Positions 13,800 through 19,817 of a stretch of 19,817 nt of DNA are shown piece after piece (the stretch's first letter is position 1; every line of letters starts with the position of its first letter). The position numbers and the translations under genes are program-made. The stretch is from contig DATDAH010000218.1 in the NCBI GenBank assembly GCA_036525535.1, positions 1-19,817 of the forward strand, written 5' to 3'. The stretch comes from DATDAH01 sp036525535. Its GTDB lineage: Bacteria > Actinomycetota > Acidimicrobiia > Acidimicrobiales > DATDAH01. The notes beneath the pieces were generated by a model. It was not told the origin of the DNA. It saw only the letters and a program-made list of their open reading frames with translations, and made no database searches.

Positions 13800-15062
13800 G
13801 TGGGCGTAGTCGACTTCCAGCCCCCTAGGCACATCGCTGGGCTCGGCGTGCCCGAGTCCATGATCCTCGACATCGTGCTGCGCCGGGCACTGCTCGATGG
13901 TCACACGTCGACGATGCAACTGGCGACCGCTCTCGCGGTCACGCCGTTGCTCATGGAGTCGGCGGTCGAGCAACTGCGCCATGCGAACCTGTTGGAGGTC
14001 AGTGGCCTCGAAGGACGAAACCTGAAGCTCGGCGTCACCGAGCTCGGCCGTACACAGGCGATCGATCGCATGCGCCTCTCCCGCTACGCCGGGGCGATGC
14101 CCGTGAGCCTCACGGACTACGCCCAGGTCGTCCGGGGGCAGCACCGGCAGCCGAAGATCCACCACGACACGATCCGCGCCGCGTTCACCGACCTGGTCAT
14201 CAGCGACCGCCTCCTCGACGAGCTCGGTCCCGCCATCCTGGCCAAGGGCGCGATCTTCTTGTACGGACCCCCGGGGACGGGCAAGTCCTCGATCGCCGAG
14301 CGCCTGATCCGGGTCCACGACGATCAGGTCGTCGTCCCTCGGGCCGTCGAGGTCGACGGCCAGATCATCACGGTGTTCGATCCGGTCGTCCACCAGGCGA
14401 CCGATCCGCAGCCCAAGGGACTGGATCCTCGCTGGGTGCTCTGCACGCGGCCGAGCGTGATCGTGGGTGGCGAGCTCCGGGCGTCCCAGCTCGATCTGAG
14501 CTACGACGAGGCGGCGGGAATCTACGCCGCGCCGCTGCAGATGCAGGCCAACAACGGGATCCTCGTGATCGATGACTTCGGACGACAGTCGCTGACGCCC
14601 GAAGAGCTCCTGAACCGGTGGATCGTCCCGCTCGACCGCGGCATCGACTACCTCACGCTCGACAACGGCCTGAAGTTCGAGCTGCCCTGCCTCACCAAGA
14701 TCGTCTTCTCCACGAACATGGAGCCGGCGACCCTCGCCGACGAGGCCTTCTTCCGGCGCATTCGCAGCAAGGTGCTCATCCCTTCGATCGACGACGACCA
14801 GTTCGACCAGATCCTCCATGGGGTCGCCCGCGCGTCCGGCGTCACCGTCGGCCCCGGCGCCGCCGAGCACCTGCGTGCGGTCAGCTGCGAGAAGGGTGAC
14901 GGCGACCTGCGCCCCTACCTCCCCGCGGTGGTCTGCGAGCTGGTGAGCTCGATCAGCGACTACGAGGACATGGACCGGGTCCTCGACGTCGCGATGGTCG
15001 ACCGCGTCGCCTACCTGTTCTTCACGCAGAGCGCCGACATGCGGACGCCGTCCAACGCCTGA
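13800..15062 (+). CDS. Winged-helix/AAA+ ATPase of unknown function
   Basis: This is a 420-residue protein with an intact P-loop ATPase core. Residues about 20-95 look like a winged helix (MILDIVLRRALLDGHTSTMQ, then PLLMESAVEQLRHANLLEV). The AAA+ module follows, with Walker A GPPGTGKS (156-163), Walker B ILVIDDF (254-260), sensor 1 STN (304-306), candidate arginine finger Arg319/Arg320 and a C-terminal helical lid. Insertions with VIVGGELRAS and APLQMQANNG flank Walker B, giving it a MoxR/chaperone-like look. GTG 13800 is the assigned start; there is no strong Shine-Dalgarno, and Met21 is an alternative. I do not recognise a named gene. Members with this N-terminal arrangement are usually annotated only as ATP-binding protein. 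It diverges from the winged-helix regulator. Its partner is not evident; remodelling of a protein or DNA complex is inference. Confidence 0.85.
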   Translation: MGVVDFQPPRHIAGLGVPESMILDIVLRRALLDGHTSTMQLATALAVTPLLMESAVEQLRHANLLEVSGLEGRNLKLGVTELGRTQAIDRMRLSRYAGAMPVSLTDYAQVVRGQHRQPKIHHDTIRAAFTDLVISDRLLDELGPAILAKGAIFLYGPPGTGKSSIAERLIRVHDDQVVVPRAVEVDGQIITVFDPVVHQATDPQPKGLDPRWVLCTRPSVIVGGELRASQLDLSYDEAAGIYAAPLQMQANNGILVIDDFGRQSLTPEELLNRWIVPLDRGIDYLTLDNGLKFELPCLTKIVFSTNMEPATLADEAFFRRIRSKVLIPSIDDDQFDQILHGVARASGVTVGPGAAEHLRAVSCEKGDGDLRPYLPAVVCELVSSISDYEDMDRVLDVAMVDRVAYLFFTQSADMRTPSNA

Positions 15063-15087
15063 CCACGTCGCGTCTCAGGCCACGGCG

Positions 15088-15873
15088 TCACATCTCCGTC
15101 ATCGAGTCACTCGCCGTAGTCGACGGCACCAGCCGGTCGGCGACGGTCGGCGACGCGATGATCAGCAGGGCGATGGCGAGGAACCCCACCCCGGCAAGGC
15201 GACCGATCTGCTCGCCCCGGCGGAGCACCTTCTCGCTCACCACGACGGCAGTGAGCGCGAGCATCACCCAGATGTTCATCACGCCGAAGGCGATGAAGAG
15301 GGCCATGAGTCCCCAGCAGCAGCCGAGACAGAACCCGCCGTGGTGCAGCGCGACCTTCAGGTCCCGCGTCGCTCCTTTGACGTTGCCGTAGCGGAGCAGT
15401 TGTCCGAGCGGCGACCGGCAGTGGCGTAGGCACACCTGCTTGAGCGGCGACAACTGGTAGACGCCTGCGAGGACGAGGACGACGACCGCGATCGCCCGCA
15501 TGGCGGTGGGGGAGTCCATCACTTGGCGGTCGACGAGGCGGAGGAGGAGAAAGGCGAGGAGTCCCGCCGCACTCCATATCAGCAGGTAGCCGGTGACGAA
15601 GAGTGCGGTCCGGCGACGGGGGTTCGCTCTGAAGGTTCGCACGTACAGGGCGGCGACCGGCGCGACGGCGGGCAGCATCATGGCCGTCATCATCAGCGAC
15701 CACATCGGCAGGAACTCGTTCAACGGCAGGCCCATGGTGCCGCTGCCGTTGCCCATCTCCCGGGCGACGGCCACCACACCCGCCCAGGCCAGGGCGGCGA
15801 CACCCAACAGGGCGATGGTCGTCGGTGTGAGCTGGTACGAGCGCTCTTCGGCGTCGGTCGCCGGTGCGGTCAC
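15088..15873 (-). CDS. DUF2182 integral membrane protein
   Basis: This is a 261-residue polytopic membrane protein of the DUF2182 family (predicted metal-binding membrane proteins, function unestablished). Hydrophobic segments lie near residues 19-37, 57-78, 91-113, 125-143, 187-211 and 224-241. Family signatures are MWSLMMTAMMLPAVAP (57-72), VCLRHCRSPLG (147-157; Cys148, His151, Cys152) and GGFCLGCCWGLM (179-190; Cys182, Cys185, Cys186). The Cys/His residues are plausible metal or thiol-redox ligands. GTG 15873 overlaps the upstream DUF1326 stop in a GTGA (4-nt overlap), showing translational coupling in a two-gene operon. The open frame extends further upstream but only over the neighbour. 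The DUF1326-DUF2182 pairing recurs in bacteria (from memory), so they probably act together at the membrane. Confidence 0.9.
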   Translation of the reverse strand: MTAPATDAEERSYQLTPTTIALLGVAALAWAGVVAVAREMGNGSGTMGLPLNEFLPMWSLMMTAMMLPAVAPVAALYVRTFRANPRRRTALFVTGYLLIWSAAGLLAFLLLRLVDRQVMDSPTAMRAIAVVVLVLAGVYQLSPLKQVCLRHCRSPLGQLLRYGNVKGATRDLKVALHHGGFCLGCCWGLMALFIAFGVMNIWVMLALTAVVVSEKVLRRGEQIGRLAGVGFLAIALLIIASPTVADRLVPSTTASDSMTEM

Positions 15874-16472
15874 GCGGACCAGGCGAAGGGGGCGGCGAAG
15901 CCGCTGGTGCCGGTGCCGTCGAACCTGATGCCGAAGGCATTCACGTTGGATCTTGTCGCCGGGGTCACTGTCAGCGTGGTGCTGGCCGGGTGGAACACGT
16001 TGGTGAGCTGCACAGGGTCGGGGAGACCGCCCGAGTGGTAGGTCTCGACCTCGACATCGACGAGGTCGCCGAAGCGCACGCCGTACGTCCCGTCGGACTG
16101 ACGCCACTCGGTGTCGACCTGCTCGATGCCGGCCATCTCCCCGATCAGTGGAGTCAGCATGGCCGGAGGTCCGCCGAGCTCGCCACCGACCACCCGTCCG
16201 AGGGCTTGGGCCTGCTCGGGCGACGCGCTCCCGTCCAGGAGCACGCCTACCTTCCAGTCACCGTCGGCCATGACGGGTGGGGAGTCGACAACCAGGGCGA
16301 ACGTCAGCTCGCTGACATCGACGCCTTCGACCTCACCGTCGTCGATGTGAAAGGCGAGCATCGCCAAACAGCGGTCATGGGTGGCCGATGCCGTCAGGCC
16401 CGACCAGGTGCAGGGACAGATCGTGTCACAGGAGCAGTTCTCGAAGTAGTTGCCTTCCAGACTCCACGCCAT
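15870..16472 (-). CDS. DUF1326 protein (first copy)
   Basis: This is a 200-residue protein of the DUF1326 family, function unknown. The N-terminus carries the family hallmark NYFENCSCDTICPC (residues 8-21), giving Cys13, Cys15, Cys19 and Cys21 in a CxCx3CxC pattern, followed by THDRC (His32, Cys35). The rest is a beta-rich domain (VDVSELTFALVVDSPPV, WKVGVLLDGSASPEQ, GVRFGDLVDVEVETYHSGG). There is no signal peptide. ATG 16470-16472 has an AGGAGG-type site 5 nt upstream. The gene is first in an operon with the DUF2182 membrane protein (4-nt overlap) and diverges from a second DUF1326 gene across 124 bp. The clustered Cys/His suggests binding of a soft metal or iron, but this is inference. Confidence 0.9.
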   Translation of the reverse strand: MAWSLEGNYFENCSCDTICPCTWSGLTASATHDRCLAMLAFHIDDGEVEGVDVSELTFALVVDSPPVMADGDWKVGVLLDGSASPEQAQALGRVVGGELGGPPAMLTPLIGEMAGIEQVDTEWRQSDGTYGVRFGDLVDVEVETYHSGGLPDPVQLTNVFHPASTTLTVTPATRSNVNAFGIRFDGTGTSGFAAPFAWSA

Positions 16473-16571
16473 CGGCCCCTCCTCGATCTGGTCTACGGAT
16501 CGTTTGTACTCCTCTCTCCAGCTGCGTGCACGGAAAAGGGTTGCGGGTGGTCGTCATCACGGGCGGTGTCC

Positions 16572-16589
16572 TACGCTCCCGGAGGGAGG
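16572..16589 (+). promoter_or_regulatory. -10 box and Shine-Dalgarno of the second DUF1326 gene
   Basis: TACGCT (16572-16577) fits TAnnnT. GGAGG (16585-16589, within GGAGGGAGGA) lies 7 nt before GTG 16597 and fixes that start. No good -35 was found at 16-18 bp. Confidence 0.45.
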
Positions 16590-16596
16590 AACGACC

Positions 16597-17232
16597 GTGG
16601 CCAGTGGCGGGTCCCGAGTGGAGTGGCGAGTGCGCGGCTCGTACTTCGAGGGCTGCAACTGCGACGCCATCTGTCCCTGCCGTGCCATTCGTGGTGTACC
16701 GGGAGGTCCGTCCACGCACGGTGTCTGTTACGGAAGCCTCTCCTGGCACGTCCTCGACGGGCACCACGGGCCCGTCGACCTCACCGACCTCAAGGTCGTC
16801 CTGTCGCTGCGCTACCACGACGAGGTACAGCCGAGCACTCCTTGGGAGGTCGTGCTGTACGTCGACGATCGCGCCGAGCCCTCGCAGCATGACGCGCTGG
16901 CTGACATCTTCCTCGGGCGCGCCGGGGGCACGGTCAGCCAGCTCTACGGGCCGGCCATCGGGCAGGTCCACGCCATCCGGTCCGCACGCATCACCGTCGA
17001 ACACGTAGAAGCCCGGAAGCGCATCGACGTTACCGGCTACCTCACCGTCGAGGCCGAAGGCGCCGCCTCCGGGGCCGGCGAGGTCCAATGTGGTATCCCC
17101 GGCTTCGACCATCCGGGTACCGAGCTCTACGGCGACGTGCTGACGTCGACGGACGAGGTCCTCCGTTGGGAGCTCCGCGGTCGGCGCCGGGCGTCCTTTG
17201 CCACCGACTTCGACTACCGCTCCTCCGCCTGA
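16597..17232 (+). CDS. DUF1326 protein (second, divergent copy)
   Basis: This is a 211-residue DUF1326-family protein. SYFEGCNCDAICPC (residues 15-28) gives Cys20, Cys22, Cys26 and Cys28 in the same CxCx3CxC pattern as the first copy, and THGVC supplies His41 and Cys44. The C-terminal part has its own cysteine (VQCGIPGFDHPG) and a beta-rich region. Outside the signature the two copies are quite different, so this is an old paralogue or separately acquired homologue, not a recent duplication. GTG 16597 is fixed by GGAGG at 7 nt; the frame is open upstream without homology. It diverges from the DUF1326-DUF2182 operon and converges on the haloperoxidase gene, 24 bp away. Function unknown; a shared metal-related role with the operon is inferred. 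Confidence 0.9.
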   Translation: MASGGSRVEWRVRGSYFEGCNCDAICPCRAIRGVPGGPSTHGVCYGSLSWHVLDGHHGPVDLTDLKVVLSLRYHDEVQPSTPWEVVLYVDDRAEPSQHDALADIFLGRAGGTVSQLYGPAIGQVHAIRSARITVEHVEARKRIDVTGYLTVEAEGAASGAGEVQCGIPGFDHPGTELYGDVLTSTDEVLRWELRGRRRASFATDFDYRSSA

Positions 17233-17256
17233 CCCTCCGCGAGCATGGCGGCGCCC

Positions 17257-18549
17257 CTAGTCGTGCGTCCGATGGAAGTTGTGATCGAGCACCTCATCCA
17301 CCACCTCCGTGCCGATCTCGACCCCGTCTTCGACCGCCGAGCGGTAGTGGATGCCACCCCAGATGCGCGCGTTGCCGACCTCGTACTGCAGGTCCCGGAC
17401 ACGGTCGAAGTGCCGGTCGCCGAGGCCGGTAAGGCTCGGGACGGTGAAATCGATGTGGCGTGTGCCCAGGAAACTGGCGATGACGCGTCCCCCCGCCGGT
17501 GTGATGCAGGAGTGAGCGCTCGGGTACTCGGGATGGTTCGGCGTGCCGGGAAGCAAAGGGGACCACGCGGGGTCGGCGACGGTCCTGCGGTTGCCGTCGG
17601 TGTCGCCGGCCCTGATCGCGGTGATCGGTCGCCAGAAGGCGTAGTGGTACTTGGCGTCGAAGCAGGCGATGAGGGCGTCGGCATAGGTCACCGAGACCAT
17701 CGCCATGAACCGTGCTGCCTGCGCGATGTCGAGCTCGTGGTCGAGCACGAAGTTGCGGAACGAGCCACGGGCCTGCTGCACCGGGGGCTCACCCCAGAAC
17801 CGGGCCGCCAGGGTCTGGTCGTCTGTCCGGGTCATGCTCGCGCTCGAGCCGATCTCCTGGACCTCGTTGTACTCCCGTGCCCACCGGTGGCTGCGCAGCT
17901 CCGGTGGTCCGTCCGGACGGAACTGGTCAGCTGAGTCGAGGCTGAACGGCTCCATGAGGCCGAGGTAGGGGCCGATCGGCGGCGTGGTGGCGGTCGGGAT
18001 CCACACACCGGGGATCGGCGGGCTCGGCGGCGTGTACGTCACCGCATCCCGGAAGCCGTCGTCGGCCCGCAGTGCGATGAGCCGAGCGGCGACCTCCTCC
18101 CCGGTGGCGATGCCGGCGGACTTGGCTCGGCCGTCAGAGATCGGCTCCAACGATGCGGTGTAGGCCGGATTGATGATCGTTTCCGCCTGAGCCGGGAGGT
18201 AGTGGACGAGAATGCCATGGGCAGCCGCCGCCACCGCCGCTTCGGACGAGGCATGCCTGGACGCATCGACCTCGACGGCGAACGGCTCGTACCCGCCCTC
18301 GATCGCCATCACCGAGTCGTAGACCGCGATCCCCACATAGGCGAAGATCGTGTGACCCTCGGCCGGCGTCAGTGCCGCGGCGCTGAACGCCTGGGTGCCG
18401 ATCGCATCCCAATCCGTGACGAACGTGTCCGGAGGGCCCGTGTGATGACGGCCACCGTAGTGTCGCTCATCGCTGCCCACCGCGACGTCGTCGAACCCGA
18501 CCACCGAGACGGCAAGCACCGCAAGGACGAGGAACCAGACTCTTCTCAT
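17257..18549 (-). CDS. Vanadium-dependent haloperoxidase family protein (PAP2 superfamily), probably exported
   Basis: This is a 430-residue protein with the vanadate/phosphate site of vanadium haloperoxidases. Motif 1 is KYHYAFWRPITAIR (300-313; Lys300, Arg307, Arg313), motif 2 is PEYPSAHS (340-347; His346) and motif 3 is NARIWGGIHYRSA (393-405; Arg395, His401). An N-terminal hydrophobic segment (WFLVLAVLAVSVVGF, 5-19) looks like a signal peptide. Family members oxidise halides with H2O2, and related proteins are acid phosphatases; which holds here cannot be read from the motifs alone. ATG 18549 is preceded by AAGGG about 8 nt upstream. The gene ends 24 bp from the convergent DUF1326 gene. 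The 167 bp upstream contains repeated GATTCG-like units but no clear promoter that I could fix. Confidence 0.9.
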   Translation of the reverse strand: MRRVWFLVLAVLAVSVVGFDDVAVGSDERHYGGRHHTGPPDTFVTDWDAIGTQAFSAAALTPAEGHTIFAYVGIAVYDSVMAIEGGYEPFAVEVDASRHASSEAAVAAAAHGILVHYLPAQAETIINPAYTASLEPISDGRAKSAGIATGEEVAARLIALRADDGFRDAVTYTPPSPPIPGVWIPTATTPPIGPYLGLMEPFSLDSADQFRPDGPPELRSHRWAREYNEVQEIGSSASMTRTDDQTLAARFWGEPPVQQARGSFRNFVLDHELDIAQAARFMAMVSVTYADALIACFDAKYHYAFWRPITAIRAGDTDGNRRTVADPAWSPLLPGTPNHPEYPSAHSCITPAGGRVIASFLGTRHIDFTVPSLTGLGDRHFDRVRDLQYEVGNARIWGGIHYRSAVEDGVEIGTEVVDEVLDHNFHRTHD

Positions 18550-18683
18550 CGTGTCATCCCTTCCCGAGTCGGCGGCGCATCTCGACGGAGGAACGAACCT
18601 CGCTGGGTCAGTCGAACTCGATGCGAATCCGAATCAACAGCCTCCCACTGCGTGCGGGGCGAGTAGCCGCCACCGATGACATC

Positions 18684-18723
18684 ATCATGAGCCTGCGCGG
18701 CGAAAAGCGCCAGTGCTCATGAT
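18684..18723. terminator. Long stem-loop at the 3' end of the cell-surface protein gene
   Basis: ATCATGAGC (18684-18692) and GCTCATGAT (18715-18723) are perfect 9-bp inverted arms. Inside them GGCG (18699-18702) and CGCC (18708-18711) form a second stem around AAAAG. The right arm includes the TGA stop (18717-18719) of the minus-strand gene. There is no T-tract, so termination is likely but not certain; it could also stabilise mRNA or bind a regulator upstream of the haloperoxidase gene. Confidence 0.5.
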
Positions 18724-19817
18724 CGACTGGTGATGAACCTGACGGTGTCCTCGATCGTTGGGTGGCTGGTGGAGATGGCGGTGAGGGTGCGGGCCACGGA
18801 TGCGTGGTTGGGCGCGGTGTCACGCACGGTGACGGTGATCTTGATCCGGTGCGTGCCCCCGGTCACCAGGTTGGGGGAGGTGTAGGTCCCGGCCGTGACC
18901 TGGTTGGTGATGTTGGTCCCCGCGGGATTGCGGTAGATGATCGTGAAGTTGGGAGTCGACGGCTCGCCCCGGAGGCGGAGTCGTTCGGCGAAGGGGGCGT
19001 CGTTCTGGATGGAGGCGTAATAGGTGACGCGGTGGCCGCCGCCGGCGGTGCCGGTGCGGGTCTGGCCGGAGCCGGTGCTGCCGTAGATGTCGCGGCCGAC
19101 CAGCGCACCGTTGCCCCGACGGATCCGGGCGTCGGGCCGGCCGTTGCCCACGGTGTAGGTGTGGGTGACTTCAGCCGTGTTCCCCGCGTTGTCGGTCGCC
19201 GTCACCGTGAAGGTGTGCTGGCCCACGGTGGCGGTGTCGATGGCCTGTCCGTTGGCCACCGTGCCCACACAGGACGCGAGCCCGGAACCCCCTGTGTCCG
19301 CGCAGGAGAAGCCGGCGTTCACGACCCGGTTCCGGGCGTAGACCGCCCCCGCGGGCGGCCGCGCCATCGTGACGGTGGGATCGGTGGTGTCGGCCGCGAC
19401 GTCGAGCACGAAGACCGCGTGGGACATCGGATCCGTGTTCGGCCGCGCGTTGGCGTCGGCGCCGTCGGAGATGAGCACCTGTTCACCGATGACCTCGACC
19501 GCACGGGTGTCGAGGAGGCCCAGACCGGTGAGGCTGATGCCTTGCCAACCCTCACGAAGGGTCCTGGTGCTCATCGACGCCCGGTAGAGGCGTTCCTTGT
19601 TGTTGACGGCCAGGAGATCACCGGTCACGTCGTCGAAGTCGAGTCCGGAGATCTTGGTGAGTCCCGGGATCTCGAACGGGTCCCCAAAGGTGTTGGTGGG
19701 GTAGTCGTAGGTGCGGATGGTCCTGTCCTTCGCGACGTAGGTGAGGCCATCGGCGAGACGCCATGCCGCGCCGGGCCACTCCGACGGAAGGGCCTGCCAG
19801 GACTCGACCTGGAACTG
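18717..19817 (-). CDS. Cell-surface/secreted protein with Ig-like region (N-terminus beyond window)
   Basis: The frame is open from the right edge to TGA at 18717, giving 366 C-terminal residues with the start outside the window. The first ~150 visible residues resemble a propeller-like repeat protein (RLADGLTYVAKDRTIRTYDY, LTKISGLDFDDVTGDLLAVN, ISLTGLGLLDTRAVEVIGEQ). A HYR/Ig-like bacterial surface module follows, with FSCADTGGSGLASC, then HTFTVTATDNAGNTAEVTHTYTVG. The C-terminal ~135 residues begin DARIRRGNGALVGRDIYGST and include ASIQNDAPFAERLRLRGEPS, a C-terminal domain I have seen in other actinobacterial exported proteins but cannot name. Export is inferred because the signal peptide is not visible. 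No catalytic residues were identified. The gene ends in a strong stem-loop. Confidence 0.8.
   Translation of the reverse strand, partial: QFQVESWQALPSEWPGAAWRLADGLTYVAKDRTIRTYDYPTNTFGDPFEIPGLTKISGLDFDDVTGDLLAVNNKERLYRASMSTRTLREGWQGISLTGLGLLDTRAVEVIGEQVLISDGADANARPNTDPMSHAVFVLDVAADTTDPTVTMARPPAGAVYARNRVVNAGFSCADTGGSGLASCVGTVANGQAIDTATVGQHTFTVTATDNAGNTAEVTHTYTVGNGRPDARIRRGNGALVGRDIYGSTGSGQTRTGTAGGGHRVTYYASIQNDAPFAERLRLRGEPSTPNFTIIYRNPAGTNITNQVTAGTYTSPNLVTGGTHRIKITVTVRDTAPNHASVARTLTAISTSHPTIEDTVRFITSRS

Noticed and set aside
12191..14870. Long frames on both strands around the FtsX-type, winged-helix and AAA+ genes
   Set aside because: They are shadows of the three assigned genes, without recognisable domains.
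16473..16596. Shared operator between the two DUF1326 genes
   Set aside because: No inverted or phased direct repeat stood out in the 124 bp spacer; only a -10 and Shine-Dalgarno for the plus gene were supportable.
1..19817. CRISPR array, tRNA/rRNA genes, insertion sequence or prophage
   Set aside because: No regularly spaced repeats, cloverleaf-like sequence, transposase or integrase motifs, or terminal inverted repeats were seen. The livH duplication has no flanking mobile element.

Overview
The window is very GC-rich DNA (roughly 70% by eye) with dense coding, many GTG starts and short intergenic gaps. The gene families point to a high-GC actinobacterium: an AfsR/SARP-type BTAD regulator, an F420-type LLM oxidoreductase, a PIG-L deacetylase, a fused LivH-LivM permease and delta-60 repeat proteins. 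An Acidimicrobiia-like lineage is my best guess, from family flavour only. I saw no rRNA, tRNA, CRISPR array, transposase or integrase.

Layout. Positions 1-1286 (-) hold the 5' two-thirds of a fused branched-chain amino-acid ABC permease, cut by the window edge. It diverges from a nitronate monooxygenase-like flavoprotein (1480-2451, +). Next is a divergent pair: a secreted delta-60 repeat protein (2506-3759, -) and a large SARP/BTAD-NTPase-TPR regulator (3821-6772, +). Their 61 bp gap carries an 11-bp-phased direct repeat of the type SARPs bind, flanked by two leaderless-type -10 boxes. An LLM oxidoreductase (6804-7778, -) then diverges from a class I methyltransferase (7816-8583, +).

Positions 8662-9455 are the most scrambled part. 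A UspA-like gene ends in a tail that is read antisense through a decayed copy of the start of livH. That copy is about 88% identical, ungapped, to the intact livH at the left end of the window. Next to it lies what looks like the decayed 3' end of a methyltransferase gene. A PIG-L deacetylase (9456-10199, +) and a two-CBS-domain protein (10312-10746, +) follow.

A short winged-helix regulator, possibly frameshifted at its 3' end, and an orphan FtsX/MacB-type permease (13627-10763, -) come next. They diverge from a winged-helix/AAA+ ATPase (13800-15062, +).

The right part holds a compact cysteine-rich module. A DUF1326 gene and a DUF2182 membrane-protein gene overlap by 4 nt on the minus strand, and a second DUF1326 gene diverges from them. 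A vanadium-dependent haloperoxidase (-) converges on that second gene. The window ends inside a cell-surface or secreted protein (18717-19817, -) that lacks its N-terminus here.

The most coherent candidates for something undescribed are the DUF1326/DUF2182 module, with its conserved Cys/His signatures and haloperoxidase neighbour, and the SARP-like regulator. The regulator has a missing Walker A lysine and a putative operator serving both itself and an exported repeat protein.
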